A DNA stretch of 25,012 bases from Thiopontia sp964416755 (GTDB lineage: Bacteria; Pseudomonadota; Gammaproteobacteria; GCF-002020875), in the NCBI GenBank assembly GCA_964416755.1, contig CAYQFH010000032.1:1-25012 (forward strand), read 5' to 3'. A program made the translations under genes and the position numbers. The notes under the pieces are model-generated. The model saw only the letters and a program-made list of their open reading frames with translations, was not told the origin of the DNA and did no database searches. Positions 1-8,495 of the stretch are shown in pieces (the stretch's first letter is position 1; the number at the start of each line of letters is the position of its first letter).

Positions 1-620
1 AACAGCGCCACAATGGCCAGCAGAGAGGTGAAGGCATCTGCTATCACATGCATATAGGCTGCTTTCAGATTGTGATCTTCGTGATGGTGATGACGGTCGT
101 CATGCTCATGGTCGTGGTGATGGCTGTGGTGGTGATCATGTCCATGATGATGGTGGTGGTGATGGTGATCATCCTTCAACAGGAAGACGCTAACGATATT
201 GACGATCAGACCAATCACCGCAACCATGATTGCCTCATCAAACTGAATGGTGTGTGGCGAGAAGAATCGTTGTGCCGACTCCAGCAGCATCATCAAGGCG
301 ACCACTGCCAGCGAGACTGCACTGGCGAAGCCTCCCAGCACACCCACCTTGCCGGTTCCAAAGGCGTACTCCGGACTATTGGCATGCGCACGCGCATAAC
401 GATAGGCAAAGATGGTGATCAGAAAGGCAGCAACGTGGGTTCCCATATGCCAACCATCTGCCAGTAGCGCCATGGAGCCGTAGATCGTACCGGCGACAAT
501 CTCCACCACCATTGTGGTTGCCGTCAACAGCAAGACATAAAAGGCCATGCGCTCCCCTTGCCGGTTATCCATCGTGAAATCGTGGCTATGCTGCCATTGA
601 TCCAGTGTATGTGTATGCAT
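1..620 (-). CDS. dmeF: CDF-family cation efflux transporter, DmeF-like (C-terminus beyond window)
   Basis: This is a cation diffusion facilitator that would export divalent metals (Co/Ni in characterised DmeF proteins) by proton antiport across the inner membrane. The reading frame opens with MHTHTLDQWQHSHDF, the typical DmeF N-terminus, and has no stop before the window edge, so about 206 residues are seen. The membrane motif ALLADGWHMGTH carries the expected HxxxD-type metal site, and EYAFGTGKVGVLGG follows. After the fourth membrane segment a very His-rich cytoplasmic loop (22 His in about 34 residues, from bases about 65-165) is followed by LKAAYMHVIADAFTS, the second metal-site helix. 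It is the last visible gene of the minus-strand metal operon, 67 bases after the cytochrome gene. Family assignment is secure. Metal specificity is inferred from the family. Confidence 0.93.
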   Translation of the reverse strand, partial: MHTHTLDQWQHSHDFTMDNRQGERMAFYVLLLTATTMVVEIVAGTIYGSMALLADGWHMGTHVAAFLITIFAYRYARAHANSPEYAFGTGKVGVLGGFASAVSLAVVALMMLLESAQRFFSPHTIQFDEAIMVAVIGLIVNIVSVFLLKDDHHHHHHHHGHDHHHSHHHDHEHDDRHHHHEDHNLKAAYMHVIADAFTSLLAIVAL

Positions 621-687
621 GAATTACAACTCCATTGATTGAAATTTGCAGCAAAATAACACCGTACCCAAGTACAGAGTCAACTAT

Positions 688-1110
688 TCAACGGATACGA
701 TACCCGGCATGACAGGCCACGCAGGCCGTGGTGATTTCAGACAGGGCTCGGTATGCCGGCAACAGCTCACCCTCCTGTGTCTTGAGTGCAAAGCGGCTGG
801 CAGCCCGATGCATCCGGGTACCGGCACTGCGCATCCCCTCTGGCATGAATCCAGCCATATGACTGGCACCATGTGCCTGCAGTGAACTCATTCCCAGACG
901 AGACTCTGCTATCTCTGCCGCTTGATCCAGTTGACCACTTCCCATATGTAGCAAGATCTCGTTGATTGCTGCCAGATGATCACGCATATTACCCATCATG
1001 TGTTCCTGCATCATTGGTGGCATCTCCACCAACTGCCGGGATTCACCACTTGCCGTGGCTGTGGTCACTCCAACCGTAAGGCAGATTGCCGCTGTCAATT
1101 GTTTGATCAT
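688..1110 (-). CDS. Periplasmic cytochrome c, class II (c'-like), in metal operon
   Basis: A 140-residue protein with a signal peptide (residues 1 to about 20, ending ATASG) and one haem motif, CVACH, at residues 130-134 close to the C-terminus. A C-terminal CxxCH after a largely helical body is the layout of class II cytochromes c (cytochrome c' and relatives). The mature N-terminus is rich in Met and His (MPPMMQEHMMGNMRDH, residues 30-45). That could bind copper or supply a haem ligand, but this is inference. The gene starts 20 bases after the histidine kinase stop and precedes dmeF, so it is probably co-transcribed with the metal sensor genes. The role is unknown: electron transfer, metal sensing support or oxidative-stress relief are all possible. 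Confidence 0.8.
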   Translation of the reverse strand: MIKQLTAAICLTVGVTTATASGESRQLVEMPPMMQEHMMGNMRDHLAAINEILLHMGSGQLDQAAEIAESRLGMSSLQAHGASHMAGFMPEGMRSAGTRMHRAASRFALKTQEGELLPAYRALSEITTACVACHAGYRIR

Positions 1111-1130
1111 TCTAATCTCCTTTCAATCCA

Positions 1131-2555
1131 TTAATCGGGTAATTTCACAATAGTGGTGACTCCACCTTGCGCTGCATTCAGAACCAGCAGTTCACCGCCA
1201 TGCGCCTGCACAATGTTTCTCGCTATACTCAGCCCAAGGCCAGTGCCGCCTGACTCCCGACTTCTGGACTGTTCCAATCGGTAGAACGGCTCAAAGATCT
1301 TCTCCAGTGCCTCTTCTGGAATCGGATCACCTTCATTGTGGATGGTGATCTTTGCACTGTTATCCATACTTTCCAGTGTGACCACTATCTTTCCTGATCC
1401 ATAGCGAGATGCATTTTCCAACAGGTTGGTCAGGCAGCGTTTGATGGCATGGGGCTGCAGGTCAACAGGGCTGTCAATCTCACCCTGTAGATTAAAACGG
1501 ATACCGAGTGGATAGAGATCTTCCTGCATACTCTCCAGCAGCGCCTGAAGATCCATCTTCTGTCGCTGCTCCTTGCTCTCCGTTCCCTTCATGAAATCGA
1601 GGGTAGAACGTACCATCTCCTCCATATGGTTAAGATCGGTTTGAATCTCATCCTGCAACTGTCGGTCTTCCATCAATTCAGTACGCAGCCGTAATCGGGT
1701 AATCGGTGTCTTCAGGTCATGGGATACCGCTGCAAGAATCCTTGCTCGGTCTCCGATATAGCGACTCAGACGCTGCTGCATGGTATTGAATGCTTCTGCC
1801 GCCTGTCTGACCTCGGTCGGCCCCTCAACAGAGAGTGGCGCATGCCGGATATCACGCCCAAATGCCTCCGCTGCTTCAGACAAGGTAGAGAGCGGCCTCG
1901 TTACCCAACGTACCGCAATCCAGGTCAGGAACAGTACCGCAACCATCAACAGAGCCAATGCCACCACCATCCGTAGCGGCCATGCAAAGATCTTCTTGGG
2001 CAGGAAGTAGTGAAAATCGAGCCATGCACCATCCTGCAATCGTACCTGTACATGAAAGGATTTGACCCGCAGTTGGTGTCCCATTCTCTGGCTCATCTGC
2101 TGGTGCATCGCTTGCATCTGAGGAGGGGGATTCATCACATCCATCCATTGGGACAGCCGCTCTGACTCAACCATTTCGACATGGGCCTCATGCCCTATCG
2201 GGAGCTTCTGCTGCAGATAATTCTGAAACAACCGTACCATCTGTTCGTGTTCATCCGCTGAACCGATCGAATGGGAGTGGCTATCGGCATCTCGGGAGTC
2301 ACTCAACACAATTTCCAGGGGATACCCACTCATCGCCTGGATAATCTCGTTACGCTTCTCAGCGGGTGTCGCCTCCATCAGGGAGACGATGGAGCTGATT
2401 CTTTCTGCGCTCTCCAATCCCATTGCCTGATGCAGTACCGTATCCCGATCATAGAGATGAACCAGCGCACTGAGTAGCTGCGGCACCATTAACCCGATCA
2501 ACAGAATCAGCAGTAGGCGACCATAGAGCGACTGGGGGAAAAGGCTAAATTTCAT
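1131..2555 (-). CDS. Membrane sensor histidine kinase, EnvZ-type, with Met/His-rich periplasmic loop
   Basis: A 474-residue two-component sensor kinase. A first membrane helix (about 12-32) and a second (about 195-217) bracket a periplasmic domain of about 160 residues. HAMP follows (about 218-270), then the dimerisation/phosphoacceptor helix with SHDLKTP (His279), and a C-terminal ATPase with an N-box (NLLENASRYG) and a G-box (GGTGLGLSIA). The sensor loop holds DSHSHS (91-96) and MNPPPQMQAMHQQMSQRMGH (141-160), both Met/His clusters of the kind that bind Cu(I), Ag(I), Co or Ni. Its start overlaps the response regulator stop by 4 bases (ATGA), so the two are translationally coupled. It should phosphorylate the neighbouring regulator. 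The metal ligand is inferred from the clusters and from the chaperone and exporter genes of the operon. Confidence 0.93.
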   Translation of the reverse strand: MKFSLFPQSLYGRLLLILLIGLMVPQLLSALVHLYDRDTVLHQAMGLESAERISSIVSLMEATPAEKRNEIIQAMSGYPLEIVLSDSRDADSHSHSIGSADEHEQMVRLFQNYLQQKLPIGHEAHVEMVESERLSQWMDVMNPPPQMQAMHQQMSQRMGHQLRVKSFHVQVRLQDGAWLDFHYFLPKKIFAWPLRMVVALALLMVAVLFLTWIAVRWVTRPLSTLSEAAEAFGRDIRHAPLSVEGPTEVRQAAEAFNTMQQRLSRYIGDRARILAAVSHDLKTPITRLRLRTELMEDRQLQDEIQTDLNHMEEMVRSTLDFMKGTESKEQRQKMDLQALLESMQEDLYPLGIRFNLQGEIDSPVDLQPHAIKRCLTNLLENASRYGSGKIVVTLESMDNSAKITIHNEGDPIPEEALEKIFEPFYRLEQSRSRESGGTGLGLSIARNIVQAHGGELLVLNAAQGGVTTIVKLPD

Positions 2556-3280
2556 CCTTTGAACACCACCTCCGGTGAGAAGAGATAGCCCTCACCACGC
2601 ACCGTATGCAGCATCTGCGGACTCTTGGAGTCTTCATTCAACCTTTTTCGTATGCGTCCTACCAATACATCAATGCTGCGATCAAACGGATTGGATTCAC
2701 GTCCCTGAGTAAACTCCAGTAGTTGATCACGACTTAACACTCGACCACTATGTTCAACAAAGACCCGTAGCAGGCGGAACTCTCCACCACTCAACGGTAC
2801 GATAATTTGATCTGGCGAGATCAGGTGGTGCTGTTGCAGATCCAAAATCCACCCCAGAAAATGTGCCTCTCTCCCGTCTGCCTGTGATTCATCGGGCAAC
2901 AGAGCCGTTCTGCGCATCACACTCTTGATTCTGGCCAGCAATTCACGTGGGTTGAATGGCTTGGGAAGATAGTCATCAGCTCCCATCTCCAATCCAAGAA
3001 TACGGTCGGTCTCTTCTCCCATCGCAGTCAACATCACGACTGGAATATTGGAGTCGGCCCGCAGCTTTCGCAGTAGGGTAAGACCATCCTCTCCCGGCAG
3101 CATCAGATCGAGAATAATCAGATCAAAATGCATTCGTTCCAGAGCATGGAACATCTGTTTGCCATCTGCCGCCACCTCCAGACGATAACCGGATTTTTCC
3201 AGATAACTTCTCAACAGTCTGCGGATCTCCGGGTCATCATCGACCACCAGCAGACGATCTGGTTTGTTCGCAATCACCAT
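2552..3280 (-). CDS. OmpR-family response regulator
   Basis: A 242-residue two-domain regulator. The receiver has acidic residues Asp14-Asp15, phosphoacceptor Asp58 (LIILDLMLPG), Thr85 (VVMLTA) and Lys107 (YLPKPF). The C-terminal winged helix (about 140-240) carries the OmpR-type end RSIDVLVGRIRKRLNED and HTVRGEGYLF. The ATG directly follows the stop of the metallochaperone gene (TAG-ATG), and the stop overlaps the kinase start. It probably autoregulates this operon from the region upstream of the chaperone gene. The regulated metal is not shown by the sequence. Confidence 0.95.
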   Translation of the reverse strand: MVIANKPDRLLVVDDDPEIRRLLRSYLEKSGYRLEVAADGKQMFHALERMHFDLIILDLMLPGEDGLTLLRKLRADSNIPVVMLTAMGEETDRILGLEMGADDYLPKPFNPRELLARIKSVMRRTALLPDESQADGREAHFLGWILDLQQHHLISPDQIIVPLSGGEFRLLRVFVEHSGRVLSRDQLLEFTQGRESNPFDRSIDVLVGRIRKRLNEDSKSPQMLHTVRGEGYLFSPEVVFKG

Positions 3281-3481
3281 CTAATCCTGAATTGGGTACC
3301 CCAGCTCAGATAGTTTATTGCTGACCTGCGCCATTCTGCCATCATCCAGATCCATGGTGACACTCTTCTCTTCTACGTTAACACTGACCTGGTGTACACC
3401 CTCCATCTGCGACAAACTATCTGTAATCGTGCCTGCACATCCTCCACACATTACATTCGCTACAGTAACTGTTTTTTGCAT
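3281..3481 (-). CDS. Heavy-metal-associated (HMA) domain protein, CopZ-like copper chaperone
   Basis: A 66-residue single-domain protein, the full length of a CopZ/Atx1-type ferredoxin-like fold. The metal site reads MCGGC (residues 11-15), a variant of the usual MxCxxC loop with Gly-Gly between the cysteines. The rest fits the family: GVHQVSVNVEEKSVTM for strands 2 and 3, and LSELGYPIQD at the end. A GAGG ribosome-binding site lies 7 bases before the ATG. It is the first gene of the minus-strand operon and abuts the response regulator. It would buffer or deliver Cu(I) in the cytoplasm. No P-type copper ATPase gene is visible, so its partner may lie elsewhere. Confidence 0.9.
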   Translation of the reverse strand: MQKTVTVANVMCGGCAGTITDSLSQMEGVHQVSVNVEEKSVTMDLDDGRMAQVSNKLSELGYPIQD

Positions 3482-3563
3482 ATCTCTACCTCTTCATTGA
3501 TGCTTTTACTCTCAGGGCACATTCACACCCTGATCAGCAGCTGATTGTACGCAATCCATGTAA

Positions 3564-3597
3564 CTGGAGTATGTCAGTAATCCTGGAGTTTGTAATC
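3564..3597. promoter_or_regulatory. Direct repeat upstream of the metal operon (possible regulator site)
   Basis: CTGGAGTATGTCAGTAATC is followed immediately by CTGGAGTTTGTAATC, two copies of one unit with a 4-base insertion in the first. They lie about 85-115 bases upstream of the CopZ-like start. OmpR-type regulators usually bind direct repeats, so this could be the site of the operon's own regulator. That is inference from position only. The rest of 3482-3709, between this divergent operon and the ornithine cyclodeaminase gene, shows no gene. Confidence 0.3.
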
Positions 3598-3709
3598 GAA
3601 TGTAACAACTGACCTAAAAAACAGACCACCTCCATCAATCAGGCCTCTTTATAGTATTCCCAGCATCTCGAACTAGAATAATCTGTAATAGCACCATGGG
3701 GATATTGAG

Positions 3710-4723
3710 ATGAAAATGATTGATGAGCGAGACATTCGAACCATTCTCCAGAAAACCGGAATCACGGCATTCAACCAGCTGCTGCTGAAGACGCTGGAGG
3801 AGGATTTTTCCCGTTGGGAGCAGTTCAATGTCTCTTCACGTCATGCCACCCACACCCCCAATGGCGTGATCGAGCTGATGCCCTGCTCAGATGATCGTCT
3901 CTACAGCTTCAAGTACGTCAATGGACACCCAAACAATACCCAACATGGCAAGCTCAGTGTGATCGCAATCGGACTGCTCTCCGAGGTGGAGAGTGGTTAT
4001 CCATTGATGGTCTGCGAGATGACTCTCCTCACTGCGCTGCGGACTGCCGCTACAGCAGCGCTCGGGGCACGTTACCTGGCTCGTCAGGATAGTCATACAT
4101 TAGCAATGATTGGCTGTGGTGCACAATCGGAGTTTCAGGTCAACGCTTTGAATGGCGTACTACCGCTGGAGGAGATCCGCTATTATGACCCCGATTCAGC
4201 AGCAATGGAGAAGTTCCACCGCAACCTGCAGAGGCACGGATTCACATTTACCCCCTGCAGTTGCGTAGACGAGGCGATCCAAAACGCCGATGTCATCGTC
4301 ACCGCTACTGCAAACCGACACAAGAACAGACTCTTCTCTACTGAGCAGATCGCCGCAGGGACCCATATCCACGCCATGGGTGGGGACAGTCCCGGAAAGA
4401 CTGAACTCCCCCCCGACCTGCTTAATCATGCCAAGGTGGTGGTCGAGTTCACCGAACAGTCGCAAGTCGAGGGGGAGATTCAGAATGCCCCTGATACCAC
4501 AATCCATGCTGAATTATGGGAGATTGTCAGTGGCAAGAAAATGGGTAGAAGCAGTGAGCGGGAGATCACCCTGTTTGACTCGGTGGGCTTTGCGGTTGAG
4601 GATTTCTCGGCACTGAGTCTGCTCTACCGACTCAGCAATGAACTTGGCGTGGGCATTGATAGTGACTTCATCCCCCACCCACAAGACCCGAAAGATCTCT
4701 ATGGATTGCTCTCTACCCCATAA
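3710..4723 (+). CDS. Ornithine cyclodeaminase
   Basis: Converts L-ornithine to L-proline plus ammonia using bound NAD+. The 337 residues match the usual length of the OCD/mu-crystallin family. Residues that match the characterised Pseudomonas enzyme are Lys68 (SFKYVNGHP), Arg111 (LTALRTAATAA), the Rossmann loop MIGCGAQSEFQ (133-143) and Asp226 in GGDSPGK, the proposed catalytic acid. The family also contains alanine dehydrogenases and lysine cyclodeaminases, so substrate cannot be proven from motifs. The neighbours are arginase (which makes ornithine) and PutA (which consumes proline), which strongly favours ornithine. Its last 25 bases overlap the 3' end of the convergent arginase gene. Confidence 0.9.
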   Translation: MKMIDERDIRTILQKTGITAFNQLLLKTLEEDFSRWEQFNVSSRHATHTPNGVIELMPCSDDRLYSFKYVNGHPNNTQHGKLSVIAIGLLSEVESGYPLMVCEMTLLTALRTAATAALGARYLARQDSHTLAMIGCGAQSEFQVNALNGVLPLEEIRYYDPDSAAMEKFHRNLQRHGFTFTPCSCVDEAIQNADVIVTATANRHKNRLFSTEQIAAGTHIHAMGGDSPGKTELPPDLLNHAKVVVEFTEQSQVEGEIQNAPDTTIHAELWEIVSGKKMGRSSEREITLFDSVGFAVEDFSALSLLYRLSNELGVGIDSDFIPHPQDPKDLYGLLSTP

Positions 4724-5532
4724 ACGGCAGCAATCACCTGACCGATTCTCCCCTCGGTACACCGATTCCGATCATTTTCGGGACTAAATTCGGCAATCTC
4801 CAGCCCCAACAGACGCCGATCACCGCGCAAGATCATCAGTGCATTGAGCAGATCATCCACCGCTATCCCCCCTGCAACCGGAGTACAAACCGCAGGCACA
4901 CTCAATGGATTGATTGCATCCAGATCAAGGCTAACGCCAAAGGGTTCTCTCTGTGGACTTACTCTCTCCACAATCTCTGGAAAAACTGCACAGATTCCAC
5001 CCCGTCCATTCAACTCCTCAATGGTGTAGACACGCACTCCCAACCGCTCCATCAACTGCCACTCTGCAGCCTCCGCACTGCGTATCCCAACCATCACCAA
5101 CCGCTTTGGATCGAGGCCCGGAGAGCCTTTCAATAGGGTCGCCACCGGCATGCCATGGATGTTTCCGGTGGGGGTAGTAGAAAAATCATGAGCATCAAGA
5201 TGGGCATCGATCCAGATCAGCCCATGGTCACACCCACTGCGTGTGCCTGCCCAGGTTCCCATCGCCATCGAGTGGTCCCCTCCCAATACTACAAACGGTT
5301 GTGCCGTGCGAACATAGCAAGCAGTATAGCGTTGGACCTGTTCAGCAGCATCGGCCACCTGCTGTTGCGGATGATCTCCTTGCGGCACCAATAGCGGCTC
5401 CCACTCATAGACAACACCGGTAGCTTCCATCCGCTGCTGCAACAGTGTTGAGTGGTATAACTGTTCTGCCCCGCTATCAGTACCGCAGGTTGGAATCCCC
5501 CCATTGAGTGCTACTCCAAGGAGCTTAACCAT
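4699..5532 (-). CDS. rocF: Arginase
   Basis: Hydrolyses L-arginine to ornithine and urea with a binuclear manganese centre. With the chosen start the protein is 277 residues. All six metal ligands are present: His87 (GGDHS), Asp109, His111 and Asp113 (IDAHLDAH), and Asp203 and Asp205 (SLDLDAINP). GNIHGMP (123-129) is characteristic of arginases rather than agmatinases. The DLDAINP motif has Asn where most members have DxDP-type Asp, but that residue is not a ligand. I chose the ATG at 5532 because GAGG lies 7 bases upstream. A longer frame begins at 5562. The gene overlaps the putA stop by 8 bases, so the two form one operon. Confidence 0.9.
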   Translation of the reverse strand: MVKLLGVALNGGIPTCGTDSGAEQLYHSTLLQQRMEATGVVYEWEPLLVPQGDHPQQQVADAAEQVQRYTACYVRTAQPFVVLGGDHSMAMGTWAGTRSGCDHGLIWIDAHLDAHDFSTTPTGNIHGMPVATLLKGSPGLDPKRLVMVGIRSAEAAEWQLMERLGVRVYTIEELNGRGGICAVFPEIVERVSPQREPFGVSLDLDAINPLSVPAVCTPVAGGIAVDDLLNALMILRGDRRLLGLEIAEFSPENDRNRCTEGRIGQVIAAVYGVESNP

Positions 5533-8476
5533 GGACACCCTCAACATTTGGAGCAAAACCACGACGTAGACTATTCTCGGTCACTGTTCTGGCGTGGACA
5601 AACTGCTGTAGATACTCCTTGCCACCGGTCTTGTTGCCAGTGCCACTCAGTTTGAAGCCGCCAAACGGTTGCCGCCACACCAGTGCGCCGGTAATGCCAC
5701 GATTGAGATAGAGGTTGCCCACATTGAAATGGTGACGAGCATACTCCAGATTGTGTGGATCTCTGGAATAGACCCCACCGGTCAACCCGTAACGTGTGTT
5801 ATTGGCGATGTCGATTGCCTGCTCAAACGACTCGGCATCAATCACCGAAAGCACAGGCCCAAAGATCTCCTCTTGCGCCAGAAAGCTGTCCGGAGGCACC
5901 TCGGTAAAAATCACAGGACCAATAAAGTAACCATCCCCGCCCACTCCGGGATTAATCTGCAGTGCAAGATTGGCAACCGCTTTCCCCTGCTCGATCGCCT
6001 GCAGAATGCGCTCATGGGCCTGCTTCGAAATCACCGGACCGAGCAGGTTGGCAGGATCAACCGGTGCACCGATACGGATACTGCGCGCGGCCTCGATCAG
6101 GCGCTCAATAAAGCGCGCCTTCACTCCACCAACCGCAATGACCCGTGAAGCGGCACTGCACTTCTGCCCCTGAAAGCCGAAGGCAGAGTGGAGTATCCCC
6201 TTTACCGCCTCATCGAGATCAGCATCACGATCAACAATAACTGCATTCTTTCCCCCCAACTCTGCAACCAGATGTTTCAGATGGTTCTGCCCGGATGCCA
6301 GCTGTCCGCTCAGTTCACTGATTCTACACCCCACCGCCTGGGATCCAGTGAAGGCAATCATGTCAACATCCGGATGGCACACCAGCTGTTCACCAACAGT
6401 CTCACCCGAACCGGGCACAAAGTTGAGCACGCCATCTGGCAGCCCGCATTGTTGCATCAGCTCCACCAGCTTCCATCCCACCACCGGTGAATCGGAAGCG
6501 GGCTTGAGGATCACACTGTTACCGGTCACCAGCGCTGCTGCAACCATCCCACCCAGAATAGCCATGGGGAAATTCCAGGGGGGAATCACCAGCACCACGC
6601 CACGTGGCTGGTAGATGAAGTGGTTGACCTCTCCCTGCAGTACCACACCATCACTCTGAAATAGCGTGATCGCCTCTCTTGCATAATATTCAATGAAGTC
6701 GATCGCCTCGGCAACATCAGCATCCGCCTCCTGCCAGCTCTTCCCCACCTCGAAGATCTCCCAGGCTGCAAACTCGTCGCGTCGCTGCCGCAGTTGGAAC
6801 GCCACAGACTGCAACAAGCAGCTACGCTCCTCTACAGCAGTTTTACTCCACCCTGTTGCAGCGGTTCTCGCGGCAACCACTGCATCCTCAACATCCTGCT
6901 CAGTCGCTCTGGCAAACTCCCCCACCACCATCGCAGGATCCGCTGGATTGATGGAACAGATTGTCTCCCGGGTAAATCGTCGCTCTCCATCGATCAACAG
7001 CGGCACTCTTTTTCCCATCTTGGCAGAGACGGCAGTAATCGCAGCAGCAAAATGCCGGTGCTCCTCCACTTTGACAAAGCGGCGCACCGGCTCGTTCTGG
7101 AATCGCCGCTCTTCAACCACCACATCCCGACTGCCTCTACGATTGGGCGGCAACAACAGCTCTTGTCTGAAATCATTGCTCAACGACTGTTGAATAAAGG
7201 ATTGTCCTGTGGTGTTCTCCAACAATCGACGTACCAGATAGGACATCCCCGGAATCAACTCCCCCACCGGAGTATAGATCCGTACCGGATATCCCTGCAC
7301 CTTCAACATCTCTCCAAGGTGCTCTCCCATCCCGTAGAGCACTTGAAACTCAAATGCATTCGGTGCAATCTCATACTGCTCGGCCAGTGCCAACGCCAAT
7401 GCCTGACTGCGGACATTGTGGGTAGCCACCACCGGACGCACAACAGGGAAACTCTCAAATAACAGTTGCAGACAGGTCTCATAGTTGGCATCAGTCTGCC
7501 CCTTCTCTGTCCAAACTGGCACTTCCCAACCATTTAATCCAGCAACCACCACCTCAGTATCCCAGTAGGCTCCGCGAACCAGACGCACATTGACCGGGGT
7601 GCCCCGCTCTCTTGCCCATTCGATCAATGACTCCAGATCAGAGCGACACTCTTTGAGATAGCTCTGCAGTGCAATTCCCACTCCGGACCAGTGGCGCAAC
7701 GGTGGCTCCATCAACAGCTCTCGAAAGAGACGCAAAATCAAATGCCGGAGGTCATACGACTCCATATCGAAGGTGACGGTAACCCCCTGCTGCATGGCCA
7801 GTTGCAGCAATGGACGAATACGCAGTTTAAGCTGCTCGATACTATCTTCCAGATTGGCCCGCCCGATCTGCGAGTAGAAGGAGGAACACTTGAGAGAGAG
7901 ATCTGCACTACTGTTCTGCATCGACTCAGTCACAGAGAAGCCACTGAGCACAGGAATCTTCCACAGCAGTTCACTGTTCTTCTGCTGAATCCGGTCGACT
8001 TCAATCTCACTCAACGCAGCCTCCCCCAGCAGGTCTACCGAAATCGAATACCCCTTATCCCACAGTTTCTCAACCGTCTTTCCGATCTGCTCTGAATTCT
8101 CCCCGCCAATAAAGTTGCGAGCCAACATCGAGACCGAGCTACGCACAGCTCCAGCCACAATCGGAGCGGAGAGCACCCCGTCAGCGTGCTCCAGCCCCCA
8201 ATGTGAGAGCATCGACAACGGCAGTTCCACATGTTCGAAATAGGACTGCAGGTGATGAACCAGATCAGCATCATCACTCAATGCGGGCAGTGTATCAATA
8301 AAACGGAGGGCTTCCGTGCGTAGCACCTCATCCTCCATCAATACCCCGGCAAACTCGGAGATCCAGTGTTCTCTGGACCAGAAACCGGCACTAGAGCTAC
8401 GCAACGCCTCCAGCAAGGTTGCTCCAATCTCCTCCACCCGTCTCTCAATCACATCATTCACAGGCCATTCCCCCAT
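5525..8476 (-). CDS. putA: Bifunctional proline dehydrogenase / L-glutamate gamma-semialdehyde dehydrogenase
   Basis: Oxidises proline to pyrroline-5-carboxylate (FAD, electrons to quinone) and then to glutamate (NAD+). The 983 residues are a minimal PutA. A helical N-terminal segment is followed by the proline dehydrogenase barrel (about 140-430, with KGYSISVDLLGEAA, RLVRGAYWD and the YLVRRLLENT signature) and the aldehyde dehydrogenase (about 490-970, with PPWNFP, Glu739 in AELGGKN and Cys773 in GQKCSA). The ribbon-helix-helix DNA-binding domain of enteric PutA is absent, so this protein should not repress its own gene. The ATG at 8476 has no clear ribosome site. A GTG at 8461, preceded by GGGGGA, is a real alternative that removes five residues. 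Confidence 0.95.
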   Translation of the reverse strand: MGEWPVNDVIERRVEEIGATLLEALRSSSAGFWSREHWISEFAGVLMEDEVLRTEALRFIDTLPALSDDADLVHHLQSYFEHVELPLSMLSHWGLEHADGVLSAPIVAGAVRSSVSMLARNFIGGENSEQIGKTVEKLWDKGYSISVDLLGEAALSEIEVDRIQQKNSELLWKIPVLSGFSVTESMQNSSADLSLKCSSFYSQIGRANLEDSIEQLKLRIRPLLQLAMQQGVTVTFDMESYDLRHLILRLFRELLMEPPLRHWSGVGIALQSYLKECRSDLESLIEWARERGTPVNVRLVRGAYWDTEVVVAGLNGWEVPVWTEKGQTDANYETCLQLLFESFPVVRPVVATHNVRSQALALALAEQYEIAPNAFEFQVLYGMGEHLGEMLKVQGYPVRIYTPVGELIPGMSYLVRRLLENTTGQSFIQQSLSNDFRQELLLPPNRRGSRDVVVEERRFQNEPVRRFVKVEEHRHFAAAITAVSAKMGKRVPLLIDGERRFTRETICSINPADPAMVVGEFARATEQDVEDAVVAARTAATGWSKTAVEERSCLLQSVAFQLRQRRDEFAAWEIFEVGKSWQEADADVAEAIDFIEYYAREAITLFQSDGVVLQGEVNHFIYQPRGVVLVIPPWNFPMAILGGMVAAALVTGNSVILKPASDSPVVGWKLVELMQQCGLPDGVLNFVPGSGETVGEQLVCHPDVDMIAFTGSQAVGCRISELSGQLASGQNHLKHLVAELGGKNAVIVDRDADLDEAVKGILHSAFGFQGQKCSAASRVIAVGGVKARFIERLIEAARSIRIGAPVDPANLLGPVISKQAHERILQAIEQGKAVANLALQINPGVGGDGYFIGPVIFTEVPPDSFLAQEEIFGPVLSVIDAESFEQAIDIANNTRYGLTGGVYSRDPHNLEYARHHFNVGNLYLNRGITGALVWRQPFGGFKLSGTGNKTGGKEYLQQFVHARTVTENSLRRGFAPNVEGVHG

Positions 8477-8481
8477 CTATC

Positions 8482-8495
8482 GATCAATATTGATC
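8482..8495. promoter_or_regulatory. Perfect 14-base palindrome at the putA start
   Basis: GATCAATATTGATC is a perfect inverted repeat ending 5 bases before the putA ATG at 8476. Its position over the leader suggests an operator, or a structure occluding the ribosome site. No regulator can be named from the sequence. An AT-rich 14-mer palindrome can also occur by chance. Confidence 0.35.

Noticed and set aside
48..467. Plus-strand frame encoding a Met/Val-rich protein
   Set aside because: It is the antisense of the His-rich dmeF loop: CAT and CAC codons read as ATG and GTG on the other strand.
1876..2148. Minus-strand 90-residue frame inside the kinase gene
   Set aside because: It lies in another frame of a gene with full domain support and shows no motif of its own.
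6794..7462. Plus-strand 222-residue frame
   Set aside because: Antisense to putA, low-complexity composition and no recognisable domain. The putA frame carries all catalytic motifs.
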